Assembly: GCA_947445035.1 (NCBI GenBank) | Contig: CANFCK010000006.1 | Span: 124,001-188,000 of the forward strand | Length of the DNA: 64,000 nt | Source: Deltaproteobacteria bacterium | GTDB taxonomy: Bacteria > Myxococcota_A > UBA796 > SXON01 | Direction: 5' to 3' | Shown: piece by piece, positions 15,936-23,293 of the stretch | Layout: each line of letters begins with the position of its first letter | Position numbering within the stretch: the first letter of the stretch is position 1 | Notes under the pieces: model-generated | Told to the model about the DNA's origin: nothing | What the model saw: the letters and a program-made list of their open reading frames with translations, nothing else | The model's database searches: none | Made by a program: the position numbers and the translations under genes

Positions 15936-18362
15936 GTGCTCCGAGCCCGCCTGCACCTCGCGTTTTTGCTCTCGGGCGCCGCGGGGCTGGTCTGGCAGGT
16001 GGTCTGGGTGCGCCAACTGGGACTCGCCTTTGGTGGGAGCGTGGTGTCGGTGACCCTGGTCACGACGGTTTTCCTGGCCGGGCTGGGGGTCGGCGCCCAT
16101 TTCGGGGGGCGGGCTGCGGATCGGAATGAGCGGCCAGCGCGCTTGTACGCGGCCTGCGAGCTGGGCATCGCGCTCTGGGGGCTGGCGCTGGTTCCCGTGC
16201 TGCACCTCCTCGCCGGAAGCGGCCTGGGGGGTTGGGTGCTCGATCAGAACGGCTGGAACGTGCCCTCGGACAGCGCGCGCTTTTTTCAGCTGGCTGCCAC
16301 CGTTTTGGCGCTGGGGGTGCCCACGAGTTTGATGGGAGCGAGCTTGCCGCTGCTGGCGCGCCCCCTGCTCGGTCGCGAGGTCGATGCGTTCGGTTGGCGC
16401 AGCGCGCTCCTCGTGGGCGTGAACACGTTTGGCGCCGCGCTTGGCGCGCTCGGGACGGACCTGTGGGCGGTGCCGACGCTCGGGCTGCGGGGAACGCAGC
16501 TCGGAGCGGCGGGTCTCGGTCTGGTGGCGGCGGCACTGGCGGTGGGGTGGGGACGGGCGGCGAGGAGGGAAGGGGCGGCCTTTGCGACCCACGACGAGGT
16601 CGCGTCGACGCCGCCGCTCAGACCGGGGGGCGGCCCCGCCTTCGCCCGGGTGGCGGCCGCGTTGGCGGTCGCGGGGTTCGCGGCGATGGGCATGGAGGTA
16701 GCGTGGTTTCGGTTCTTCGCCTCGGCGCTCGGGCCCTATCGTGCCGTCTACGCCTGCCTTGTAGGGGTCCTCCTGCTCGGGTGGTTGGGCGGTGGGCTTC
16801 TGGCGGGGGCCCTTTCCCGTCGGCTTCCGCCAGTGGCGCTCTTCGCGGTCGCCCAGGCCCTGGTGGCGGCGTTGGTGCTGCTCGGGGTCCACGTCCACGA
16901 CAGCCGCGCGCTCCTGGTGCGGCAGTTGGCCCTGGCGGAATTGGGCGCGAACGGACTTACGACGGGCGCCCACCTGGTGAACGTGGCGACCATCGCGATG
17001 GGCGTGCTGCCAGCAGCGTTCGTGATGGGGGCGGCGTTTCCGCTGGCCAACGCCCTGGGGCATTCGGGGGCCGCAGCTGTGGGGCGTCGGATTGGCGCGC
17101 TCTGGCTGGCGATCACCGCGGGCAACGCGCTTGGGGCGCTCGCGACCGGGCTCTTGCTGCTCCCTGCGCTCGGACTCCAGAACACGATCCTGGCCCTCGC
17201 GGGGCTGGCCGCGATTTCGCCTCTGGTGCTTTCCCCGAGGCCGGTCTTTCTCGTGGCGTTGGTGCCGGTCGTGCTCGCGACGTTTTTGCCACCGACACGC
17301 TTGGTGCTATCGTCGTTTCCACATGGACGTCTCGAAGCCGAAGGGGTTCTTGACATACGGGAAGGAGTCAACGAAACGATTGTTGTCACCGGCACCCAAG
17401 GCGGCCCCGCGCGCCTTTGGACCAACGGCCACCCGATGTCCAGCACCACCGACCACGCCCAGCGGTACATGCGGCTCATGGCGCACGTGCCCCTGCTTGC
17501 GATGGCGGACCCCCGTCGCGCGTTGGTGATCTGTTTCGGCGTCGGCAACACGGCCCACGCGGCGTCGCTCTATTCGCTCGATCGCATCGACATCGCGGAG
17601 CTGTCCGCGGATGTGCTCGCTGAGGCACGCTGGTTCTCACCCGCCAATCACGGCGTGCTCGCCGACCCCCGCGTCCGGGTGTACGTCGAGGATGGCCGCC
17701 ACGTGCTCCGCAAGTTCCCTCCTGCCACCTGGGACCTCATCACCCTGGAGCCGCCGCCCATCGCCCACGCGGGGGTGGCTTCCTTGTATACCGTCGAGTT
17801 CTACACGACCGTGCGCGAGCGCCTGCGACCGGAAGGGTGGATCACCCAGTGGTTGCCCGCCTATCAGGTGCCCTCGGCCACGGTTCTGAGGCTGGTGCGT
17901 GCGTTCGTGGATGTCTTTCCCAACGCGGTGCTGCTGGTCGGCGACGGCAAAGAGTTGATTCTGGCGGGGAGCCCGCAACCGGGGGCGCTCACGCTCGATC
18001 CGGCGCGCATCGGCCACCGGCTCGTTGCCAACCCAGCGGCGGCCGCCGACCTCGCGGCGTTGGGCGTCACCGATGCGCGCGATCTCGTGGGCCTCTTCGC
18101 CGCCGACTCCCACACCCTGCGCGCCGCGACCACGGGTGCCCGGCCCATGACCGACGACTGGCCGATTGCGGAGAGCAGCCAGGTCTCGCACGTCACCGCC
18201 ACCTCGTTGCCGGAGGGTTTTTTCGCGCCGGAGCGGTGGGAAGTCTTTGCCCCCGGTTTGGCCGGGGACCCCGCGATTACGGCGGAGGTCGCGGCCAACG
18301 CAACGCTCTGGCGCTCGGAGGGGTTTCGGCAGTACACGACGTTGCCGGCGACGGCGCGTTGA
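15936..18362 (+). CDS. MFS-like membrane domain fused to spermidine-synthase-like domain
   Basis: In this 808-residue protein the first ~460 residues form about 12 hydrophobic segments starting FLLSGAAGLVWQVVWVRQL, a signature of the fused MFS/spermidine synthase family. The C-terminal ~300 residues have a SAM-type fold (ALVICFGVGNTAHAA, DIAELSADVLAEAR, RVYVEDGRHVLR). The catalytic Asp segment of true aminopropyltransferases is replaced by LITLEPPPIAHAG, so polyamine synthesis is doubtful. The GTG at 15936 is chosen because the signal-like helix starts there. Confidence 0.75.
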   Translation: MLRARLHLAFLLSGAAGLVWQVVWVRQLGLAFGGSVVSVTLVTTVFLAGLGVGAHFGGRAADRNERPARLYAACELGIALWGLALVPVLHLLAGSGLGGWVLDQNGWNVPSDSARFFQLAATVLALGVPTSLMGASLPLLARPLLGREVDAFGWRSALLVGVNTFGAALGALGTDLWAVPTLGLRGTQLGAAGLGLVAAALAVGWGRAARREGAAFATHDEVASTPPLRPGGGPAFARVAAALAVAGFAAMGMEVAWFRFFASALGPYRAVYACLVGVLLLGWLGGGLLAGALSRRLPPVALFAVAQALVAALVLLGVHVHDSRALLVRQLALAELGANGLTTGAHLVNVATIAMGVLPAAFVMGAAFPLANALGHSGAAAVGRRIGALWLAITAGNALGALATGLLLLPALGLQNTILALAGLAAISPLVLSPRPVFLVALVPVVLATFLPPTRLVLSSFPHGRLEAEGVLDIREGVNETIVVTGTQGGPARLWTNGHPMSSTTDHAQRYMRLMAHVPLLAMADPRRALVICFGVGNTAHAASLYSLDRIDIAELSADVLAEARWFSPANHGVLADPRVRVYVEDGRHVLRKFPPATWDLITLEPPPIAHAGVASLYTVEFYTTVRERLRPEGWITQWLPAYQVPSATVLRLVRAFVDVFPNAVLLVGDGKELILAGSPQPGALTLDPARIGHRLVANPAAAADLAALGVTDARDLVGLFAADSHTLRAATTGARPMTDDWPIAESSQVSHVTATSLPEGFFAPERWEVFAPGLAGDPAITAEVAANATLWRSEGFRQYTTLPATAR

Positions 18363-18381
18363 GGGCGGCGCGACCGGCATC

Positions 18382-18390
18382 TGGTAGAAT
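18382..18390 (+). promoter_or_regulatory. Candidate extended -10 promoter
   Basis: TGG followed by TAGAAT ends 6 bp before the GTG start (18397) of a lipoprotein gene. It belongs to a group of TGGTA-type elements seen in several intergenic gaps of this window. No good -35 box is present, as is allowed for extended -10 promoters. A very short or absent leader is implied. Confidence 0.4.
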
Positions 18391-18396
18391 CCAGTC

Positions 18397-19170
18397 GTGC
18401 TCCTCCTCCTTCTGACCCTCGCCGCTTGTGTCCCCGCGCCGGACGCCAGCGAGGACTTCTCCGACGCCGCCCAGGCCGCGCTCGCCCACTTCGACGATTC
18501 TGACCCCACCGCGCTGATCGAGGCGGTCCTCGCCCTCGAGGCGCAGATCTACGCGGCGGTCGATCCTGCCGCCGACGATTTCAACGTGCGGGCCATGACC
18601 CCGGCCCGGCTGGAGGCCAACGCGACCGCCGGATACCGCCACCCCGACCGCGATCCTTCGCTTGCGACGCCCGTCACCCTGACCTGGCTTTCGCCCCATG
18701 CCCCCGAAACGCACGACGCCATCGTGCTCTTGGACGATCTCACCCCGGTTGAGCCCGCCTCACCCGATCTCTACGACCGCGTCTTTGACGAGGGCGGCGA
18801 CTGTTACCCGGCGACCTGCGAGTTCGCGCGGACGACCAACCAGGTGATCCGCCAGAACCTGCTCTTCACCATTGAAAATCAGAGCAAGAAGGACTTCCGC
18901 GCCCTCGATGCGGACGGGCGCGCGCTGCGGCTGTCTCGGGGCTGGTTCGAAGAGTCGGCGTCAGACGCCGATGAGACCGCGAGGATCGAGCAGAGCCACA
19001 CCATCGAGCTGTGGCTGGAACAGGGGGGCGGTGCCCTGCGCGCTCAGGTGACCTGGGTTGAGACGGTCTTCACCGAGCTTGACGCGGACGAAGCGCTGGT
19101 CAGCGGCACCCTCCGCATTGGCATCGACGCCCAGTTCACCGCGCACGATCGGTGGCTGAGCGAACGGTAG
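18397..19170 (+). CDS. Hypothetical lipoprotein
   Basis: The 257-residue protein starts MLLLLLTLAAC, a short lipoprotein signal with lipobox LAAC. The mature part is acidic, with paired cysteines in GGDCYPATCEF that may form a disulfide and a beta-rich C-terminal half. I do not recognise a family. It stands alone between the spermidine-synthase-like gene and the convergent hydroxyisourate hydrolase gene. Confidence 0.65.
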   Translation: MLLLLLTLAACVPAPDASEDFSDAAQAALAHFDDSDPTALIEAVLALEAQIYAAVDPAADDFNVRAMTPARLEANATAGYRHPDRDPSLATPVTLTWLSPHAPETHDAIVLLDDLTPVEPASPDLYDRVFDEGGDCYPATCEFARTTNQVIRQNLLFTIENQSKKDFRALDADGRALRLSRGWFEESASDADETARIEQSHTIELWLEQGGGALRAQVTWVETVFTELDADEALVSGTLRIGIDAQFTAHDRWLSER

Positions 19171-19197
19171 CCATGCGTGCCACCGAGCCGCCGCCGC

Positions 19198-19536
19198 TCA
19201 CGACCCGCGGTAGGTCGAGTAGCTGTAGGGCGAGACCAAGAGCGGAACGTGGTGGTGTCGCGACACTTCAGTGACGTCGAAGACCAGCTCGGCGTAGGGA
19301 AAGAAGCAGCTCAGCCCCCGCACCGCGAAGTAGGGCGCGACGTCGAAACGTAGGCGCCATCGGCCCGGATGCAGGCCGCCCTCGGGGAGCAGGTCCGGCA
19401 CCCGACCATCGGCGTTGGTCTGCCGCGGGGGCGCGTCGTGCCAGAGGCCGCCTCGGTCTTCGCCCAAGGTCACGGTGACCCCGGCCGCAGGGATGCCGTG
19501 GGCGGTGTCGAGCACATGGGTGGTCAACGGCGACAT
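19198..19536 (-). CDS. uraH: 5-hydroxyisourate hydrolase (transthyretin-related protein)
   Basis: The 112-residue protein has the standard features of the family: TTHVLDTAHGIPAAGV at the N-terminus with the catalytic His, the GRWRLRFDV strand, and the diagnostic C-terminal tetrapeptide region YSTYRGS. The enzyme hydrolyses 5-hydroxyisourate in urate breakdown. No uricase, OHCU decarboxylase or allantoinase gene is nearby, so the pathway partners must be elsewhere. Its start is 3 bp downstream of the lamin-tail lipoprotein stop, suggesting co-transcription with 20712-19540. Confidence 0.92.
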   Translation of the reverse strand: MSPLTTHVLDTAHGIPAAGVTVTLGEDRGGLWHDAPPRQTNADGRVPDLLPEGGLHPGRWRLRFDVAPYFAVRGLSCFFPYAELVFDVTEVSRHHHVPLLVSPYSYSTYRGS

Positions 19537-19539
19537 CGG

Positions 19540-20712
19540 CTACTCACAAGCGTCGTTGGACTGGCCCGGGGTGCCGGGCTCGCCGCCGGTGCTCACGACG
19601 GTGGTCTGACCGCACCAGTGGGTGACATCGTCGTTGTCGCCCGCGTCCTGGAAACCAGGATCGATGCCGATGGCGACCCCGGGCAGGTACCAGGTGTCGT
19701 CGTAATGAAGCCAGTCGATCTGCACGCCGTCCGCCCGAGAGAGCACCAGCTCGTCCTCGCCGTTGGCCAGCGCGAGGCCGCCCCCGCTGGACTCGCGGTC
19801 GAACCCAGCGTCGCAAGGGACGCCGCCATTGGTCGTCGGGTCGATGTTCGCACAAAGCACCACGTACTCGCCGGCGAGCACGGGAATACTGCCTTCGAGC
19901 ACGAATAGATCGACGTCGTCGTCGTGGAAGGAGTACCCACCGATGTCGATGGTGCTGCCGCTGTCGTTGTACAGCTCCACCCACTCGCCAACGTCGTCCT
20001 CGACCACCTCGGGGTTGACCATCATCTCCGAGAAGACGAGGTCCCCGGGCTCGGCCACGACGGGAACGTCGGTGACGGTCACGACGATCACGTCGGACCC
20101 CACGTCGCCATCGCTGTCGGTGGCGCTCAGCGTGATGAGGTGCGTCCCGACGGGCAGGACCACCACCACGATCGACGTGCCGTCGGCGGCGATGGCGCCG
20201 TTTGGCTCGCTGCCATCGATGTCCCAGACGAGTTCGAGATCCTCCGGCGCAGTGACGCTGTCCGTCGCGTTGCCCTGGAGCGTCGTGAGCGCGCCCGGTT
20301 CAGCGGTGGAACCGTCGGCGGGGAGGGTAATGGTGACCAGAGGCGCCTCGCGCGGCCCGAGGAGCACGAAGTGGGCGGCGGCGGTGGCGAAGTCGCCGTC
20401 TTCGTCGGTGACGCGCAGGCTGACGGTGTGTTCGCCGAGGGCCGTCTCGTCCAATGGCATCTCCCACCAAGCGGCGCCCGCTTCGTCTGCCGCGCCCTCG
20501 GTCCCCGCGGCCTCGACGCCGTCCAGGCTCCAGGCGAGCTCGAGTGACAGCGCTGGCGTGAACCGGTCGCTAACCTGCGCATCCGCAAAATAGGGGCCTT
20601 CTCCCATCCGAAGAACCGCACCCTCGCTGGGGTTGACTAGGGCCACTTCAGGGTCGCTGGTGACGTGGCTGAGGTCGGAATCGCTCTGACAGGCCAAGAA
20701 GCTGAGAATCAT
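19540..20712 (-). CDS. Lipoprotein with Ig-like repeats and a lamin-tail domain
   Basis: The 390-residue protein has a lipoprotein signal MILSFLACQSD. Two or three Ig-like modules follow (for example VALVNPSEGAVLRMGEGP and VTITLPADGSTAEPGALTTLQG). Next comes a C-terminal lamin-tail domain with the typical VFSEMMVNP, GEWVELYNDSGSTIDIGGYSF, LVLSRADGVQIDW and TPGQSNDAC. Lamin-tail domains are common on exported proteins of this lineage, often as binding or display modules. It is upstream of uraH with a 3-bp gap. Confidence 0.75.
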   Translation of the reverse strand: MILSFLACQSDSDLSHVTSDPEVALVNPSEGAVLRMGEGPYFADAQVSDRFTPALSLELAWSLDGVEAAGTEGAADEAGAAWWEMPLDETALGEHTVSLRVTDEDGDFATAAAHFVLLGPREAPLVTITLPADGSTAEPGALTTLQGNATDSVTAPEDLELVWDIDGSEPNGAIAADGTSIVVVVLPVGTHLITLSATDSDGDVGSDVIVVTVTDVPVVAEPGDLVFSEMMVNPEVVEDDVGEWVELYNDSGSTIDIGGYSFHDDDVDLFVLEGSIPVLAGEYVVLCANIDPTTNGGVPCDAGFDRESSGGGLALANGEDELVLSRADGVQIDWLHYDDTWYLPGVAIGIDPGFQDAGDNDDVTHWCGQTTVVSTGGEPGTPGQSNDACE

Positions 20713-20781
20713 CTTGGACGCGGTGTAGCACACACACCACGGGCCCGCGCGCACGTTCGCGTGATAGCCCGGCGCCAACTG

Positions 20782-21954
20782 ATGCCCATGAAATCGTCGA
20801 GCGCCCCACGGCGGGTAGGAGTCATCGACATCGGGTCTGGCAGCACGTCGCTCGCGGTTTTCGAAGCCGGGGGTGGTGGCTTCCTCGACCGCCTGCACCA
20901 GGAGGGCGACTCGCTGCGCCTCATCGAGAAGATCGACCAGACGGGCGCCTTGCCGGCCAGCGCCGTGAAGCAGCTGTTCTCGAGCGTGGGCGGCTACGTC
21001 CGCAAGGCCCGCAGCCTCGATGTGGAAGCGGTGCACGTCGTCGCAACCTCGGCCATGCGCGATGCCACCAACGGGTCGGACCTCGTCAAGCGGATGAACG
21101 AAGCGCTGGGCGTCACCGCCAGGCTGATCAGCGGTGAGGAAGAGGGCCAGCTAGCGGCGCATACGGTTTTGTGCACGCTTCCCATGCGCGACGGAATCGT
21201 CTTGGATCTCGGCGGCGGTTCGATGCAGCTCGTCGAAGTCGCGCGGCGCCGGGTGCTGCGGAGCGTGTCGTTGCCGCTCGGGGCGCTGCGCCTGCACGAT
21301 GACTTTCTGCGCGGGTCGGACCCGCCTTCGGGCGCCGCCTTGTGCTCGTTGCGGCGACATGTCGTCGAGGCGCTCCGCACCGTTCCGTGGCTGTGCCGGC
21401 ATCGCGGCATGCTCGTCGCCGTGGGGGGTAGCGCGCGCTCGTACGGAAAAATGTCGCGACGTGAGCGGCCGGTACGAACGGGGCACGGGCACGGCTTCCT
21501 GCTCGATGGGGAGGCGATCCTGGACAGTTACGAGGTGCTTTCGCGCAAGCCCACGGCGGCGCGCGGGGCCACCCCGGGGCTGGCGGCGCATCGGGTCGAC
21601 ACCATCGTGGCGGCCGGGGTGGTGCTCAGCGCGGTGCTGCGGTTGGGAGCCTTCGCCGGGATGCACTTGTCGACCTACGGAATCCGCGAGGGCGTCGCGT
21701 TTCGTGCGCTGTTTGGTGACGTGCCGATCGCGGATCCTGGCGGGGCCGGCATCCGCGGGCGCCTGCGGGGGGTGCCGATGGCGCGGCCCCCGGTGGTGGC
21801 AGGGCTCACCCCGCGGGAGCGCCGGCTTTTCGCGGCCGCGCTGGACCACAAAGTGGAACGCCTCCTCGACAAGCCCATCCAGGGCTTCTGGCAGGAGGAG
21901 GTGCTTCGCGTGGCGCGGGCGCTGGAGGATGGCGGCTCCGGCGCGGGAGCCTGA
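20782..21954 (+). CDS. Ppx/GppA-type exopolyphosphatase / pppGpp phosphatase
   Basis: The 390-residue protein shows the ASKHA-fold phosphate motifs VGVIDIGSGSTSLAVFE and GIVLDLGGGSMQLVEV, the catalytic-Glu region ISGEEEGQLAAH, and MLVAVGGSARSYGKM. It lacks the C-terminal HD domain of long Ppx enzymes, so it is a short form like Ppx1/GppA cores. Two ATGs (20782, 20788) are possible starts. The polyphosphate kinase gene lies 1.3 kb downstream in the opposite direction, with the RAYT gene between them. Confidence 0.85.
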   Translation: MPMKSSSAPRRVGVIDIGSGSTSLAVFEAGGGGFLDRLHQEGDSLRLIEKIDQTGALPASAVKQLFSSVGGYVRKARSLDVEAVHVVATSAMRDATNGSDLVKRMNEALGVTARLISGEEEGQLAAHTVLCTLPMRDGIVLDLGGGSMQLVEVARRRVLRSVSLPLGALRLHDDFLRGSDPPSGAALCSLRRHVVEALRTVPWLCRHRGMLVAVGGSARSYGKMSRRERPVRTGHGHGFLLDGEAILDSYEVLSRKPTAARGATPGLAAHRVDTIVAAGVVLSAVLRLGAFAGMHLSTYGIREGVAFRALFGDVPIADPGGAGIRGRLRGVPMARPPVVAGLTPRERRLFAAALDHKVERLLDKPIQGFWQEEVLRVARALEDGGSGAGA

Positions 21955-22152
21955 ACCTGGTCGACGGTGACGAGCGTGCGGTTGCTGGTCCGGGAGCCAG
22001 CCGTGGAGCGACGACCCCACCGTCCGGGGCCTGCCTACCTCCTCGACGATGCGAGGTGACGGAAGTCCGACACCGACCGACGGAGGTCTGACGCCGGGCG
22101 CCGAGAAAATCGGCATCCTACCGTTGGCACGACGAGTGCATCCGTCCGGCGA
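21955..22152. other. Intergenic gap upstream of the transposase
   Basis: About 200 bp without a convincing reading frame. A sigma-54-like TGGCAC-N5-GTGC pattern (GG at 22126, GC at 22138, 10 bp between) ends close to the transposase ATG. It lacks the usual TTGC and is recorded only as a possibility. Confidence 0.3.
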
Positions 22153-22995
22153 ATGTTCCACTACGTCGCGCGCGCCCGGGTCGGCACCGTCCTTTTCCGC
22201 ACCTGGGACGAGGGGCTGCGTCTGTTCAACGCCACCCTCGCCGCGTTCCCGGGGCTCCTCGGGGCGTGCGTCATGCCCGACCACATTCACCTGCTGCTCG
22301 GGCACGGCGAGGGAGGCCGGAGATTGGGCGCGTTGATGAGCGGCTACGCCCGCTTTCGCAACGTGCGGCGCGGGACTCTGGGCGTTCACATCTGGCAGAG
22401 GGCGCCGCCGCCGGAGTTCGTGGAGCCTGACAAACGCATGCGAAACCTGCGCTACGTCCACCTGAATCCTTGCCGGAAGGGCTTGGTGCAGGACCCGCTC
22501 GCTTGGCCACTCTCGACCCACCGCGACTTTGTCGGGCTCTCAGCCCGTTCCGAGTTGATCGTCGCCAACCCGGAGCGCCTGCACGCCTACATCTCTGGCG
22601 ATCCCTCGGTCGATCCAGCGGGGACCAGGCTGCCGGAAGTGCAGTACGACCGGTTCGACTTCTTCGCGGTCCGCGACGCGGTCAGCGCCGTGAGCCGTAC
22701 CCTCGCGGAACCGATCCCGGTCGGCGCAGTTCGCACGCTTCTCGTTCGTGCCGCGTCGGCGCACCGGCTCCTCGAGCCTGGCGGTCTGGGGACGGCCGCA
22801 CTCGCTGCGATCGTGATGATGTCGCAGTCGCAGGTGCAACGTTTGTCTCGGGACGCGCCGCCCCGCAATGGGACCATTCGCGATCAGGCCCTTGCTGCCG
22901 CGGTCCGGGTCGTCGGTGACGCGCGGTTCGGGCCACTTTTCCCAGGCGAGCTTTTTCGTGTCCCCGGCTGGGGACCCTACCGCTCCCGGCGCTGA
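22153..22995 (+). CDS. REP-associated tyrosine transposase-like protein (RAYT, Y1/HUH)
   Basis: The 280-residue protein has the HUH metal site in MPDHIHLLL (His44 and His46) and the RYVHLNPCRKGLV helix, whose Tyr is the likely nucleophile, as in IS200/REP-associated transposases. After the ~160-residue catalytic domain there is a ~115-residue C-terminal extension (VQYDRFDFFAVRD to the end) with a helix-turn-helix-like stretch near ALAAIVMMSQSQVQRL. There are no IS ends, and a single-copy chromosomal RAYT usually acts on REP palindromes. Short palindromic 31-bp repeats lie immediately downstream. Confidence 0.8.
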   Translation: MFHYVARARVGTVLFRTWDEGLRLFNATLAAFPGLLGACVMPDHIHLLLGHGEGGRRLGALMSGYARFRNVRRGTLGVHIWQRAPPPEFVEPDKRMRNLRYVHLNPCRKGLVQDPLAWPLSTHRDFVGLSARSELIVANPERLHAYISGDPSVDPAGTRLPEVQYDRFDFFAVRDAVSAVSRTLAEPIPVGAVRTLLVRAASAHRLLEPGGLGTAALAAIVMMSQSQVQRLSRDAPPRNGTIRDQALAAAVRVVGDARFGPLFPGELFRVPGWGPYRSRR

Positions 22996-23012
22996 CGCGG
23001 CCGCTGAACGCC

Positions 23013-23077
23013 GCCGAGCCATCCCCGCCTGGATGCTGCCTCGGGTGGTCCATCCCCCCCTGGATGCGGCCTCCCGG
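23013..23077 (-). repeat. REP-like repeat pair A (two copies, 31-bp period)
   Basis: Two copies of a palindrome-containing unit (core CATCCCC-N-CCTGGATGC, cores ending at about 23036 and 23067) are spaced exactly 31 bp apart. Read on the minus strand, each has the form GCATCCAGG-N5-GGATGG and matches pair B at about 17 of 24 positions. Each core can form a small hairpin (GCATCC/GGATG). The pair lies just 3' of the RAYT gene. Confidence 0.6.
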
Positions 23078-23105
23078 CCGAAGCGGCGGTCCCCGCCGCT
23101 TTCGG
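23078..23105. repeat. Hairpin between the REP-like repeat pairs
   Basis: CCGAAGCGGCGG (23078-23089) pairs with CCGCCGCTTTCGG (23093-23105), giving a 12-bp stem with one bulged base and a 3-nt loop. No T-run follows on either strand, so it is not a normal intrinsic terminator, though it lies between convergent genes. It may be the central stem of the REP-like array. Confidence 0.55.
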
Positions 23106-23176
23106 CGGCGCGCGGCGGAGAAAAATCGGCGTTGGCTCGTTCGTCGATCGCCTTCCCCGCCACCGCCAGCCGCCAC

Positions 23177-23240
23177 CGCCGCATCTGGAGGAGGATGCCT
23201 CCGCCGACGCCGCACCTGGAGGAGGATGGCTCCGCTGACC
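23177..23240 (+). repeat. REP-like repeat pair B (two copies, 31-bp period, inverted to pair A)
   Basis: Two near-identical units, GCATCTGGAGGAGGATGCC and GCACCTGGAGGAGGATGGC, begin at 23181 and 23212, again 31 bp apart. The first carries GCATC/GATGC arms. The orientation is opposite to pair A, so the whole 23013-23240 block is a BIME-like arrangement ending about 50 bp from the Ppk1 stop. Confidence 0.6.
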
Positions 23241-23293
23241 CGACCGCCCTTCGTCGCGAGCGCCGCCGCCCCTCGCCGCCGCGGCCGCCCCCC

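Noticed and set aside
22124..22140. Sigma-54-like -24/-12 site before the RAYT gene
   Set aside because: GG and GC are correctly spaced, but the -12 box is GTGC, not TTGC, and RAYT genes are not known to use sigma-54; kept only as a remote possibility.
23078..23105. Intrinsic terminator between RAYT and ppk1
   Set aside because: Good stem but no T-run on either strand.
23013..23240. CRISPR array
   Set aside because: Only two pairs of short imperfect units in opposite orientations, no unique ~30-bp spacers and no cas genes; fits REP-like elements better.
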